64,000 nucleotides of DNA from Xanthobacter oligotrophicus (GCF_008364685.1 NZ_VTTL01000007.1:248001-312000), one strand, 5' to 3'. Shown: positions 17,820-27,575, counted from the stretch's first letter. Notes: a model not told the origin generated them from the sequence alone. Numbers and translations: made by a program.

Positions 17820-19025
17820 TCACTCGGGATACGTCTCGCCGCGATCCGGCGCATCCTTGTGGAAAAGGATGAATACCAAGGGGTTGCCCGGCTCGGCCAT
17901 CGCGTCGCTACGCTGGCCCGTCACTTCTCCGGCCACGCCGCTTGTGTATTCCGCGACCACTTCACCGAAGCTGTTGCGCTGGATGGCGACCTTCTGTCCT
18001 GGCTCCACCTTGTCGTTGAGCCTGACCAGATGCTCGACGAGTCCGCCCTCGGTTGCCAGGATCGGGAACGCACTGTTGCCGACGAAGACGCTCACGTCCT
18101 TGCCTTTCCGTCCCATCGGCCCGGACACGATCCCGTGGTGCTTGAGGACGTTCATCGTGCCTTCCACGAACAACTTGATCATCTCAAGGTTCAGCACACG
18201 TGCGGCGCCGATCTCCGGTGTAAAGGCGGGGATGCCCACGTCCATGAAAGCATTGTGGAGGACACCCGGATACACGTGATTGTCGAAGATCTGGTCGACA
18301 GGATAGAGTTCCACCATTGCCCGGACCTCCGGCACATCCATGCCGGCGATATTGAATGCAGTGACCTCGAACCCAGTTGTGCCGGTATGGAAGTCGATCG
18401 CGGCGTCGGCGTTCGGCCGCAGCAGCCGGTTGAACAGCAGCCCGGCATGTCGGCTTGGGGCGGTCAGGCCGTTCTCGTTGCCTGGCCACTCCCTGTTCAT
18501 GTCGATCAGATCGGCGCCTCTGCCGGCATTGGGCCATCTGCGTTGCATGCCTTCCAGGGCCGCGCGGGACACGTCCGTGACGGCCATCACCGTGCCCGAC
18601 ATCCGCGCCGGATCGAGCTGGTTCATCACCGTCTGCACCGTGTGCACGGAACTCATCTCGTCGCCGTGCACGCCACTGACCAGAACGACGCGCTTGCCCG
18701 GCTTGGCTCCCTTGGCGACCGTCACGGACACATACCAGTGCTGTCCGGTGGGCATCTCGACGCCCTGAAAATACAGAAGATGCTTCCGCCCAGGCGCCAG
18801 ATCATCGACATTGAGCGCGCTGACGACCTTTTTCCCCTGGATGACATCGCCGGTATAGACAGTTGCGGATGGTGTGCTGGATACAGAACCGGCAGCAGAG
18901 GTCGGCGAAGCCTGGGCGTTGGCGGAACTGGCATTGGCAACTAGCGCAGCCGACGCTCCGATCGTTGCAACTGACGCGATCATGAAGTCGCGGCGATCGA
19001 GGTGCTCGCTCGGCCCGTTCGACAT
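17820..19025 (-). CDS. Tat-exported succinylglutamate desuccinylase/aspartoacylase-like (M14) protein
   Basis: The 401-residue protein starts with a twin-arginine signal (DRRDFMIASVATIGASAALV, cleavage near ANAQA), so it is a folded periplasmic protein. The M14/AstE-AspA zinc site is visible: SGVHGDEMSS near residue 120 (His, Glu) and DFHTGTTG near residue 210 (His). DMNREWPGNE carries the substrate-binding Arg. The C-terminal beta domain follows. The family cleaves N-acyl amino acids or related amides; the substrate here cannot be assigned. It stands alone on its strand with ~540 bp of upstream non-coding sequence. Confidence 0.85.
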   Translation of the reverse strand: MSNGPSEHLDRRDFMIASVATIGASAALVANASSANAQASPTSAAGSVSSTPSATVYTGDVIQGKKVVSALNVDDLAPGRKHLLYFQGVEMPTGQHWYVSVTVAKGAKPGKRVVLVSGVHGDEMSSVHTVQTVMNQLDPARMSGTVMAVTDVSRAALEGMQRRWPNAGRGADLIDMNREWPGNENGLTAPSRHAGLLFNRLLRPNADAAIDFHTGTTGFEVTAFNIAGMDVPEVRAMVELYPVDQIFDNHVYPGVLHNAFMDVGIPAFTPEIGAARVLNLEMIKLFVEGTMNVLKHHGIVSGPMGRKGKDVSVFVGNSAFPILATEGGLVEHLVRLNDKVEPGQKVAIQRNSFGEVVAEYTSGVAGEVTGQRSDAMAEPGNPLVFILFHKDAPDRGETYPE

Positions 19026-19565
19026 GACGCAGATCCTTCCTATGAGATCGGCAGCGGCTTCCCGCTGTCGACCGCCTGATAAGCCCTACCAAGTGTGGCC
19101 CAGTCGAGCGGCGGGTTTGAGGCGAGGTGGCAGCGATTCCGCCGCCACCTATGTGCCAGCCCTCCCAAGCATGCTTGAACGCCAGCGGCGCCCAAAGCAA
19201 CGCCTCCACGGCCGTGGGGGCTCATGGGCGGGCCTGGCCTTCTCGTTCCACTGCTCGCGGAACGTCAGCTGGCTGAACCCCGCGGAATGTCGGTTCAATG
19301 GCGCAACCAAGTCTCCGCCTGGCGCGAGGCGCGCCAATGTGGGTCCGTTCTCGAACGAGGCGGCCATCATCCGCCCAATCCGCACATGTCCTGTGCGCGA
19401 ATTCGCGGCACTGGAAACCATCGCGCCCTTGGGCGATGATCGCCTGGTCGGCTTGCTGGCTCTTGCCGCCAGCTGATGCTTCCGGTCTGCGGTGGTGAGG
19501 TCCGCGATCACAGCGCCAATGATATCATTGTTCCAGAACATGATCCTCGCAGCGAGGGACGCAAA
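19026..19565. other. Intergenic region without a supported gene
   Basis: This separates divergent genes for the AstE/AspA-like protein and a DUF1254 protein. Several frames stay open, but none has codon use or motifs I recognise. It may contain decayed coding sequence on the minus strand (a frame ending in LGRAYQAVDSGKPLP). The promoters of both flanking genes should lie here. Confidence 0.4.
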
Positions 19566-20987
19566 ATGACACGAAAGTTTCTCGTCGCGGCAACGCTCCT
19601 CACCATCGTGACGGCACTCATGGCTCAGCCGGTGAAGTCAACCGCGCAGGCACTTGCGACAAGCGACGTGCGCGCCATCGCCAAAGAGTCGGTCATCTAT
19701 GGCTTTCCGCTGGTCGATAATTATCGCGTCCTGTACTCATATTTCGTCGATGCCAAGAATCCTGAATTCAAGGCGCCGTGGAACACGCTTTACAATGTCA
19801 CGCGGGTCTTCACACCCGACGACAAGGCGATCCAGACTCCCAATTCGGATACCCCCTATTCATTTCTGGGCGCCGACCTGAGGGCTGAGCCGCTCGTCCT
19901 GTCGGTGCCGGATGTCGCCAAGGACCGCCACTATTCGCTCCAGTTCATCGACCTTTACACCTATAACTTCGCTTATGTCGGCAGCCGCGCGACCGGCAAT
20001 GCGGCAGGAAACTTCCTGCTCGCGGGACCAGGCTGGAAAGGCGAGAAGCCGGCCGGCATCAAGGAGATCATCCGCTCAGAAACCGACTTTGCCTTCGTCC
20101 TGTACCGCACCCAGCTCAAAGGTCCCGACGACATCGAGAACGTCAAGAAGATCCAGTCAGAGTACAAGGTTCAGCCGCTATCGAAGTTTCTCGCCAAGCC
20201 TGCTCCTGCAGCAGCGCCGGGGGTCGACTTTTTCAAGCCAATGACGGCGGAAGAGGAGCGCACATCGCTACGCTTTTTCGACGAGCTGAACTTCATCCTG
20301 CAGTTTGCGCCGCCCCATCCGAGCGAAGTGGAGCTGAGGGACCGCCTTGCGACGATCGGCATCGTGCCCGGCAAGCCGTTTGATGCAGACCAGAAGTCCG
20401 CCGAATTCCGCCAGGCCGTTTCGGAAGGCATGGCGGACGCCTGGAAAGCCCTTGCCGATTTCAAGGCACAGGAAATCGACACTGGCAAGCGGACCTCCGC
20501 CGATGGCTTCGGCAATCGGGAATTCCTGAATGGCGACTATCTCGGCCGCATGGCCGCGGCGGCGTTCGGCATCTACGGCAATTCGAAGGAAGAGGCGATC
20601 TATCCCGCCTATTTCGTCGATTCCGCGGGGCGGCCGCTCGATGGCGCAAAGCATCGGTACACATTGCGCTTCGGGCCCGGCGAGTTGCCGCCGGTCAACG
20701 CCTTCTGGTCACTCACCATGTATGAACTGCCCGCGAGCCTGCTCGTCGCCAATCCGCTCAAGCGGTACCTGATCAATTCGGCGATGCTGCCGGGCCTGAA
20801 GCGTGATGCCGACGGTGGCATCACGCTCTATCTCCAACACGATTCTCCCGACAAAGACGCGCAGTCCAATTGGCTGCCGGCGCCGGCCGGTCCCTTCTGG
20901 GCAACAATGAGACTATATTGGCCGCAGCCCGCCGCGCTCGACGGGAAATGGAAGGCCCCGCCGCTCGAACGCGCGGCGCAGAACTGA
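19566..20987 (+). CDS. Secreted DUF1254/DUF1214 protein
   Basis: The 473-residue protein has a signal peptide (KFLVAATLLTIVTALMAQP). The DUF1254 domain follows (YGFPLVDNYRVLYSYFVD, then the hallmark TPNSDTPYSFLGADLRAEPLVLSVP). The C-terminal DUF1214 domain has GELPPVNAFWSLTMYELP and LYLQHDSPD. These are periplasmic or outer-surface proteins of unknown biochemistry. The start at 19566 follows GAGGGA with 7-base spacing. It is followed after 10 bp by a paralogue, so the two form an operon. Confidence 0.88.
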   Translation: MTRKFLVAATLLTIVTALMAQPVKSTAQALATSDVRAIAKESVIYGFPLVDNYRVLYSYFVDAKNPEFKAPWNTLYNVTRVFTPDDKAIQTPNSDTPYSFLGADLRAEPLVLSVPDVAKDRHYSLQFIDLYTYNFAYVGSRATGNAAGNFLLAGPGWKGEKPAGIKEIIRSETDFAFVLYRTQLKGPDDIENVKKIQSEYKVQPLSKFLAKPAPAAAPGVDFFKPMTAEEERTSLRFFDELNFILQFAPPHPSEVELRDRLATIGIVPGKPFDADQKSAEFRQAVSEGMADAWKALADFKAQEIDTGKRTSADGFGNREFLNGDYLGRMAAAAFGIYGNSKEEAIYPAYFVDSAGRPLDGAKHRYTLRFGPGELPPVNAFWSLTMYELPASLLVANPLKRYLINSAMLPGLKRDADGGITLYLQHDSPDKDAQSNWLPAPAGPFWATMRLYWPQPAALDGKWKAPPLERAAQN

Positions 20988-20997
20988 ACGAGGCCCC

Positions 20998-22026
20998 ATG
21001 ATGAACATGAAGCAGACCGTCGCCGCTTTGTTGGTGAGCCTCGCCGGGACACTGCCGGTGCGCGCCGATCCGGCAGTTGCGATCCCGGTTTCGACCGACA
21101 ATTTCGTTCGTGCCGAGTCGGACCTCTACTTTGCCGGGATCGTCAAGAATGGCGGCTTCGGCAAGTTCGACCACACGCGGGCGCCTGCGCCAATCGACAA
21201 GCAGACCGTCATTCGCCTCAACCGGGACACGCTCTACTCGTCGGCGGTGTTCGATCTCGACGCGGGTCCCGTCACCATCACGCTGCCGGAAGCCGGCAGC
21301 CGGTTCATGTCGATGCAGGTGTTCGACGAAGACCAATATACCCATGGCGTCCATTATAAGCCGGGCAAGTATACGCTCACCAAGAAGGACATCGGCACCC
21401 GGTACGCTGCGGTCGCCATCCGGACGCTGGTGAACCCGTCCAATCCTGAAGATGTGAAGAAGGTGCATGCGCTGCAGGACGCGGTCACGGCAAGCCAACA
21501 GGCCACCGGCAGCTTCGAGATCCCGAACTGGGATCAGGTCTCCCAGAAGAAGGTGCGCGATGCGTTGCTGTCGCTCGCGACATTGCTGCCCGACACGAAG
21601 CGCATGTTTGGCAGCAGGGAAGATGTCGATCCGGTTCGTTTTGTGATCGGCGCCGCCATGGGCTGGGGAGCCAATCCTCCCAGCGAAGCGCTCTATCTCA
21701 ACGTCACCCCGCCCGAGAACGACGGGACAACAGTCTATAAGCTCAAGGTGAACGGTGTTCCAGTCGACGGCTTTTGGTCGATCAGCGTCTACAACGCGGA
21801 AGGCTATTTCCAGCCAAACGACCTCAGCGCATACTCGTTGAACAACGTCACGGCGAAGAAGGACAAGGACGGCTCCATTGAAGTCCAATTTGGCGGGTGC
21901 ACGGAGAATTCCATTAATTGCCTGCCGATCGTTCAGGGCTGGAACTACATGGTCCGCCTTTACCGGCCGCACAGGGAGATCCTGGACGGGACGTGGAAGT
22001 TCCCCGAGGCAAAACCCGCGGAGTGA
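20998..22026 (+). CDS. Secreted DUF1254/DUF1214 protein, second copy
   Basis: The 342-residue protein starts with a signal peptide (MKQTVAALLVSLAGTLPVRA). It carries a shorter DUF1254 region (FVRAESDLYFAGIVKNGGFG, then IRLNRDTLYSSAVFDLDAG) and a DUF1214 region (VNGVPVDGFWSISVYNAEGYF). It is the smaller partner of the gene 10 bp upstream, and GAGG lies before the start. This pair organisation suggests both proteins act together in the envelope. No catalytic residues can be assigned. Confidence 0.87.
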   Translation: MMNMKQTVAALLVSLAGTLPVRADPAVAIPVSTDNFVRAESDLYFAGIVKNGGFGKFDHTRAPAPIDKQTVIRLNRDTLYSSAVFDLDAGPVTITLPEAGSRFMSMQVFDEDQYTHGVHYKPGKYTLTKKDIGTRYAAVAIRTLVNPSNPEDVKKVHALQDAVTASQQATGSFEIPNWDQVSQKKVRDALLSLATLLPDTKRMFGSREDVDPVRFVIGAAMGWGANPPSEALYLNVTPPENDGTTVYKLKVNGVPVDGFWSISVYNAEGYFQPNDLSAYSLNNVTAKKDKDGSIEVQFGGCTENSINCLPIVQGWNYMVRLYRPHREILDGTWKFPEAKPAE

Positions 22027-22340
22027 TGCGTTCGTTGACGACAGCTCGGCTTGAGTCCATTAGCGACGCGACCACGGCGGCGAACGACACCACATTCGGG
22101 AAAAGGATCCGTGCGACGCCTCCGGGAATTTCTACGCTGAAAGTCTACCTTACAGAAAGACTACAGTGTCCGCTTGTCGGCGCACGTACAACTTCTGCTT
22201 CTGGCGCTACGCTGCCGCCGCGTTCCGTCCAGCAACGGTCATCGCATGAGGCGCTGGTTCTTGTGGGAGCGCAGCGATGGCGGGCTATCTTCTTTGCCGA
22301 GCCGCGCAGCCGCAGCTTAAAGATGCCATCTCCCGCTTGG

Positions 22341-23339
22341 TCAGGTTGCGAGCCTTTCCGCGTTCATCGTCAAGGTGACAATGACCCCGTCGCTGGACCA
22401 GTCGGTGTCGATCGACCCTCCAAGCTGTCCGGTCACGCTCCGATTGAGGAGCCTGCTTCCGTAGCCGTCGCCGCTCTTGGTGGCGACTGGTGGCCCGCCG
22501 CGCTCGGTCCACACCATGGAGACCTCGTCAGCAGTGGTTGATCCGGAGATATCCAGCGTCCCCGATGTGACCGACAGGGCGCCATATTTGAGGGAGTTGG
22601 TCGCCAACTCGTGGATGACCAGCGCGAGGGCGGTCGCGGATTGCTCGCCGATTCCCATCCGGGGGACGGCCACGCGAACGCGCCCGCTGAACGCTCCAGT
22701 GTCGTCATAAGGCGCCAGCAGGACTGCGATCAAATCCCCCAGCAGCGCGGCCCTGCCCTGATCCTTCGTTAGAGGACGGACCAAGTCGTGGGCTCTCCCG
22801 AGCGCCGTCAGCCGCTGGATGAGCTCCCTCGCCATCTCCTCGACCGAGGTGGCCGAACGAGATGTCAGGCTGGTAAGACCCGCCGCGATCGCCAGCAAGT
22901 TCTTCACCCGGTGGCTCATCTCGCCCGCGAGCAGTTCGTGGCCTTCTTCCGCTTGTTTGCGGCCAGTAACGTCCAGAAACACGCCGCACATCTGGCCCAG
23001 GTGCAGCCCCTCGTCATTGCCGAGGCCACGTGCCGAAATCCAACGGATCTCCCGGCCCAGAAGAATGCGGAAGTCGATCTCGTAGGCTCCGACCAATGCC
23101 CGTGTCGCCGTGAAGGCCGCCCGTACCCTGTCTCGATCGGCGGGGTGAATGCGGGACGAGAGATCCTCGAACGTCACGTTGCTCGTCTGCGGCAGTCCCC
23201 ACAGTTCAAATGCCTGCTCGTCCATCGCAAAAGCGTCTGTTTCGATCCTCCATGACCACAGGGCGACCCCTGCAGCATAGAGGGCGCGCTTGAGGTTGTG
23301 CACCTGCCAATGGGGGTGGCCTTCGTCACTGAACGGCAT
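22341..23339 (-). CDS. PAS-HWE family sensor histidine kinase
   Basis: The 332-residue soluble kinase begins with a PAS domain (WSWRIETDAFAMDEQAFELW, SSRIHPADRDRV), which includes a Trp-rich core typical of light- or redox-type PAS folds. The HWE/HisKA_2 dimerisation box EMSHRVKNLLAI holds the phospho-accepting His near residue 147. The ATPase domain has HELATNSLKYGAL and the HWE-specific WTERGG. Such kinases usually signal to single-domain regulators or to the alphaproteobacterial general stress response. There is no cognate regulator next to it; the receiver at 15254 is a candidate only by proximity. Confidence 0.9.
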   Translation of the reverse strand: MPFSDEGHPHWQVHNLKRALYAAGVALWSWRIETDAFAMDEQAFELWGLPQTSNVTFEDLSSRIHPADRDRVRAAFTATRALVGAYEIDFRILLGREIRWISARGLGNDEGLHLGQMCGVFLDVTGRKQAEEGHELLAGEMSHRVKNLLAIAAGLTSLTSRSATSVEEMARELIQRLTALGRAHDLVRPLTKDQGRAALLGDLIAVLLAPYDDTGAFSGRVRVAVPRMGIGEQSATALALVIHELATNSLKYGALSVTSGTLDISGSTTADEVSMVWTERGGPPVATKSGDGYGSRLLNRSVTGQLGGSIDTDWSSDGVIVTLTMNAERLAT

Positions 23340-23587
23340 AACGACCTTTCATGGCGTATGAACAAGTCGCCTCAAGTAAGCGCTGTCGTACGGGATACCC
23401 GCAGTTTAACATTGTAGCCCACAATCGGCCCGCTGCCTTCGCCATTCTGTTCGCAGCGGCTCTTGCATTGTGGCAACCGCGCCTGACCTTGGTCATCTGC
23501 CCCGGCGTCTCGGTCTGCCTGATGCAACACGCATCGTCCCCTCCAGGAGAGTTGCTACGCACAGAGCCGAAAGCGATTTCCAGCGTT

Positions 23588-23810
23588 ACGTCATAGCAAT
23601 TCTAGCATACGGCGTGGACCCGATCGAAACCCGACGTGGCCTGCCCCGGCGACCCCTGATGATCACCAGAGCCGCTTTATCGAGGCCGCGGTGGGAGGCA
23701 TACTGACCGGATGCCGCTACCTTCCCAACGGCAATCCCGCGCCGGGCTAGAAGTTCGATTACAAGCTGGCGTGGTTCCGCCGCTTCACGGCCGCGGAAAG
23801 CACTGGCCCG
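23588..23810 (+). pseudogene. Fragment of exodeoxyribonuclease III (XthA-like)
   Basis: The translated fragments are VIAILAYGVDPIETRRGLP, then SRFIEAAVGGILTGCRYLPN, GNPAPG and KFDYKLAWFRRFTA. In that order they match the centre of exonuclease III. The frame is broken by extra C residues after RRGLP, and a TAG stands where Pro is expected before KFDYK. Both ends of the gene are missing, leaving about 75 codons. This is a dead remnant. Confidence 0.65.
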
Positions 23811-23984
23811 TGGCAAAAGTGGCCTTCCTCCGAGAGGCGGCGGGGCGGCTGTGCTCCGACTGATGCCGGCGGTAAACGTGAACGCGTGACGCGCGAAGGC
23901 ACGGCGCTGGCGCGAGCCGGCGCTGTGCCTTGGCGTCGAGCCATGTGCAACCTGTGCAGCCGCCCGTCACCCATTCCAAACGAA

Positions 23985-24881
23985 CTAAGAAGGGGGATCC
24001 CGCCTAACTGGTTCGTCCGACGTTGCACTGGGCCGGGGCCTAGGAGATGCTCCCCAGCCCCTCTCTCCGGAAACACGTTCCACATCCTCGATGGCGGACA
24101 TGACCTCGCCGGTAGCGGTCTGGTGCACCATGTGGCCGCTGCCCTTTATCCGCTTGAACGTGCTGCCCGAGATATGGTCGTGAAGGCGGCCGGACTGCTC
24201 GTCGATGTCGACGATGCTATCACCCTCGCCGGCGACGATGGCGACAGGCATTTTCAGGTCCTCGTACCTTCCGCTAACGCCATAGGCCGCAGGGATCATC
24301 AGCATCGATTCGGCAGCGGAGGCGCGCAGCTGGGACGGACGCAGAGCCATGTCTCGCGGGAAGGCCCGGAACTTGGACGGCACCATTGCCGGCGTGAACA
24401 GCTTGCGCAGCAGCAGGGGCCACATCAGCCAGCCGACGAGCGGCGACACCGTGTAGCGGAGCACCTCGCCGATGCCGGGAATAGCAGGGCCGGCAAGCGC
24501 GACCGCATCGGCACGAAAGTCCGGGAAGTAATACCCGGAGGCAAGGACGAGACCTGACACCGCCTGCGGATGATCCGCGGCCAGCCTCACCGCAACGCAG
24601 GCGCCCCACGAATGGCCGAATAGCAGAAAGCGCGGAACGCCAAGCTGCAGCAGCGCCTTGTGGAACAGCTCCGCCTGCGCTCCCGCGGTCCAAATGGTCG
24701 TTCGCGGACGGGAGCTGTGGCCGAAGCCGGGGCGATCGAAGGCAATCACCCGATGTTTGGCGGCAGCAAGGTCAATCAGGCCGCTTGAGTCGAGGTCATC
24801 GATGGTCACGCCGTTCCCGTGCAGCAGCACGAGGGGCTCGCCCGATCCGCGCTCCACATAGTGGAGGCGCACGCCGTCCAC
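23985..24881 (-). CDS. Alpha/beta hydrolase, N-terminus possibly truncated
   Basis: A 298-residue alpha/beta-hydrolase fold protein has the oxyanion motif LLHGNG near residue 20, the nucleophile elbow FGHSWGA near residue 90, an acid in VAGEGDSIVDID and the catalytic His in GSGHMVH. The listed start is a GTG at 24881, but the frame is open further upstream and still reads like this family (RRHPPTGRFIDVDG) to about 24930, where recognisable sequence stops. The original start may have been lost at the rearrangement point. The reaction (esterase, dehalogenase or epoxide hydrolase) cannot be assigned. Confidence 0.75.
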   Translation of the reverse strand: MDGVRLHYVERGSGEPLVLLHGNGVTIDDLDSSGLIDLAAAKHRVIAFDRPGFGHSSRPRTTIWTAGAQAELFHKALLQLGVPRFLLFGHSWGACVAVRLAADHPQAVSGLVLASGYYFPDFRADAVALAGPAIPGIGEVLRYTVSPLVGWLMWPLLLRKLFTPAMVPSKFRAFPRDMALRPSQLRASAAESMLMIPAAYGVSGRYEDLKMPVAIVAGEGDSIVDIDEQSGRLHDHISGSTFKRIKGSGHMVHQTATGEVMSAIEDVERVSGERGWGASPRPRPSATSDEPVRRDPPS

Positions 24882-24914
24882 GTCGATGAACCTGCCGGTC
24901 GGAGGGTGCCGACG

Positions 24915-25425
24915 CTCCGTGTCGCGCGGAGGTCGTCGCCAGCGCCCGCCGCTACGCTCCCGGAGCCCGGATCGAGGGCGCGGTGCTCCAGCAGCAGGAG
25001 ACGCGGGGCGTCGAGGTGCTGGTTGGCGTCACGCGCGATCCGGTATTCGGGCTGACGCTCACCGTGGGGCTGGGTGGCATCCTGACCGAGCTTCTGGGCG
25101 ATGTCTCGCACGCTTTGCTGCCGGTCGATGCCGCCAGGGCGCGGCGCATGCTGGAACGCCTCAAGGGCTATCGCCTGCTCATCGGTTTCCGGGGGCAGCC
25201 GGTCTGCGACATGGACGCATTGTGCGCCGCCATTGCGGGTCTGTCGGATGCGGCGCTCGCCTGCGGCGATGCGCTGAAGGAGCTGGAGGTCAATCCGTTC
25301 ATCGTCCGGCCGGAAGGGGGGGCGTGGTGGCGGTGGACTGCCTCGTCCAGCTCACCCCCGCCGCGTCGCCGGATCAAGCCGACCTGCAGGCACATGCAGG
25401 CGAACAGGGAAGGAGCGTTGCATGA
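24915..25425 (+). pseudogene. C-terminal fragment of an ADP-forming acyl-CoA synthetase (ATP-grasp part), frameshifted
   Basis: Only the last ~165 codons of an acetate-CoA ligase (ADP-forming)-type protein remain. They read VVASARRYAPGARIEGAVL, EVLVGVTRDPVFGLTLTVGL, GGILTELLGDVSHALLPV and ALKELEVNPFIVRPEGG, the ATP-grasp end with the ELEVNP motif. There is no start and no N-terminal CoA-binding domain. The frame shifts at the run of seven G at 25316-25322; eight would restore GVVAVDCLVQL. Its stop overlaps the ATG of the Bug receptor as ATGA, so it was once the upstream gene of that operon. Confidence 0.72.
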
Positions 25426-26396
25426 TGAGGATATTTGGCGCGAGTGCCATGGCTGCGGCGCTGGTGCTCGCTGGCGGCGTCCAGGCGAGGGCAGAGGCAT
25501 GGCCCACCCGCCCCATCACCCTGGTGGTGGGCTTCGCCGCCGGCGGCGCGAGCGACGGAACGGCCCGCATCCTCGCGGAACGGCTCCAGGAAGAGCTGAA
25601 GCAGCCGGTGGTCGTGGAAAACCGGCCCGGCGCCGGAACCATGATCGCCACCAACTACGTGTCCCGTGCTGCTCCCGACGGCTACACCTTCCTCGTGGGC
25701 TCGTCGGGTCACACCATCAATCCCGGCGTCCACAAGCAGGTGCGCTACGATCCCGTCAAGGACTTCGCCTCGGTGACGCTGGTGGGTTCGCTGCTCCACG
25801 TGCTGGTGGTCCGCAATGAGCTTCCGGCGCAGAACGTCGCCGAGCTGATAGCCCTCGCCAAGGCGAAGCCGGGCGAGATCACCTACGCCTCCGTGGGCGC
25901 CGGCACATCAACCCATCTGGAGGCGGAGCTGTTCGCTGCCATGGCCGGCATCCAGCTCACCCACATCCCTTACAAGGGCAGCGCGCCAGCGCTCATCGAC
26001 CTGACGGCGGGCCGGGTGGACATGATGTTCGATGCCGTCGCGTCCTCGCTGCCGCTGGTGAACGGCGGCAGGATTCGGGCGCTGGGCGTCGTCTCGGCCC
26101 AGCGCTCCGCGCTGCTGCCCAACGTGCCCACCATCGCCGAAAGCGGGCTGCCCGGCTACGAGGCCATGCCCTGGTTCGGTATCCTCGCTCCGGCGGGGAT
26201 TGACCCTGCCATCGTGGAAAAGATGAATGTGGCAATTCAGAAAATCATTGCCGAGCCGTCGGTGAAGGAGCGTTTCGCCAAGCTCGGCGCCGACATCATC
26301 GGCTATGGACCAGAGAAGTTCTCCGCCTTCATCGCAGTAGACCTGAAGAAGTGGGCGGACATCGCGCGGCGCGCCAACATCCAGATCGCCGAGTAG
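25422..26396 (+). CDS. Tripartite tricarboxylate transporter (Bug) solute receptor
   Basis: A 324-residue periplasmic binding protein has a signal peptide (ASAMAAALVLAGGVQARA). The Bug family patterns are clear: WPTRPITLVVGFAAGGASD, VVENRPGAGT, HIPYKGSAPALIDL, GRVDMMFD and PTIAESGLPGYE. Such receptors bind carboxylated compounds for TctAB-type transporters, but no tctA/tctB genes are adjacent, which is common for orphan Bug proteins. It lies 3 bp before the first acyl-CoA dehydrogenase, so it likely scouts for the acid catabolised by this operon. Confidence 0.92.
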   Translation: MMRIFGASAMAAALVLAGGVQARAEAWPTRPITLVVGFAAGGASDGTARILAERLQEELKQPVVVENRPGAGTMIATNYVSRAAPDGYTFLVGSSGHTINPGVHKQVRYDPVKDFASVTLVGSLLHVLVVRNELPAQNVAELIALAKAKPGEITYASVGAGTSTHLEAELFAAMAGIQLTHIPYKGSAPALIDLTAGRVDMMFDAVASSLPLVNGGRIRALGVVSAQRSALLPNVPTIAESGLPGYEAMPWFGILAPAGIDPAIVEKMNVAIQKIIAEPSVKERFAKLGADIIGYGPEKFSAFIAVDLKKWADIARRANIQIAE

Positions 26397-26399
26397 TCC

Positions 26400-27575
26400 A
26401 TGCAGGCTTTTGAAAACCTTGATGACGAGGCGTTCCGGCGCCTCGTCCGGGACTGGCTGGCTGAAGAGCTCGTGCAGGTCTCCGATCGCTTCCCCGCACC
26501 GGTCTCCCCGCACGACATGGTGTTCCGCAGGGCCTGGGAGGACCATCTGTGCGCGGCCGGCTGGAGCGGGCTCACCTGGCCTCGCGCCTATGGCGGCAAG
26601 GCGCTGCCCATCGCGCGCATGGTGATCTATCTTGAAGAGTATGCCCGCTCCGGCGCGCCGCAGGGCGTGAACGTGATCGGCCACGGCATTCTCGGGCCGA
26701 CGCTTCTGCATTTCGGCAGCGAGGCGCAGAAGCAGCGGTTCCTGCCCGAGCTTCTGGCCAACCGCGAGGTCTGGTGCCAGGGTTATTCCGAGCCGGGCGC
26801 AGGCTCCGACCTCGCCGCCCTGCGCACCCGCGCGGTGCTGAAGGGCGACCATTACGAGGTCACGGGCCAGAAGATCTGGACCAGCTACGCCCACATCGCC
26901 AACTGGTGCTTCCTTCTGGCGCGGACCGATCCCTCGGCGCCCAAGCACAAGGGCATCAGCTTCCTGCTGGTGGACATGAAGACTTCCGGCATCACTGTGC
27001 GTCCCATCCGCCAGATGAATGGAGAGCAAGAGTTCAACGAAGTCTTCTTTGACGCCGTGAAGGTGCCCGTGGAGAACCGGGTGGGAGACGAGAACGCTGG
27101 CTGGGCCATTGCAATGGCGGCGGCGAGTTTCGAGCGTGCCACCTATTTCATCCCCCGTCTGGTGCGGATGGAGGAAGAGTTCCGGGATCTCCTCGCTGTG
27201 GCGCGGGCGCGGCGTCCGGGCGTGGGGGTGGCGCTCGACGATCCCGCCATCCGCGAACGGTTCGCGCAGTCCTACCTCGACGTTCATGTGCTGAAGCTTT
27301 TCGCCTGCCGGATGCTCGAGACCATGGAGGGCACACCGGGGCCGGAGGGCTCCTACCTCAAGCTGTTCTGGAGCGAGAGCCACCAGCGACTGCTTGAGCT
27401 TGCCATGGATGTGCTCGGCCCTGCGGCGCGACTCGGCCCGCAGGATCCAGAGGCTGTCGATCGGCGCCACTGGCAGCGTGACTATCTGTGGTCCTGCGCC
27501 GAGACGATCCTGGCGGGAACCTCCGAGATCCAGCGCAACATCATCGCCGAGCGCGTCGTGGGGCTTCCGCGATAG
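26400..27575 (+). CDS. Acyl-CoA dehydrogenase
   Basis: The 391-residue flavoprotein has the N-terminal helical domain (GWSGLTWPRAYGG), the central beta domain with YSEPGAGSDLAAL and GQKIWTSYAHIANWCFLLART, and the C-terminal helical domain ending with ILAGTSEIQRNIIAERVVGLP. The TSEIQ motif and the length are normal. It would dehydrogenate an acyl-CoA at C2-C3, passing electrons to ETF. It is followed by a second, smaller family member; paired large and small members often form heteromers in steroid or aromatic/alicyclic acid breakdown (known pattern, inferred here). Confidence 0.93.
   Translation: MQAFENLDDEAFRRLVRDWLAEELVQVSDRFPAPVSPHDMVFRRAWEDHLCAAGWSGLTWPRAYGGKALPIARMVIYLEEYARSGAPQGVNVIGHGILGPTLLHFGSEAQKQRFLPELLANREVWCQGYSEPGAGSDLAALRTRAVLKGDHYEVTGQKIWTSYAHIANWCFLLARTDPSAPKHKGISFLLVDMKTSGITVRPIRQMNGEQEFNEVFFDAVKVPVENRVGDENAGWAIAMAAASFERATYFIPRLVRMEEEFRDLLAVARARRPGVGVALDDPAIRERFAQSYLDVHVLKLFACRMLETMEGTPGPEGSYLKLFWSESHQRLLELAMDVLGPAARLGPQDPEAVDRRHWQRDYLWSCAETILAGTSEIQRNIIAERVVGLPR

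Noticed and set aside
23941..23985. MCNLCSR at the start of a plus-strand frame, similar to the first residues of SRAP/YedK proteins
   Set aside because: Only about five residues agree and the rest has no SRAP features.
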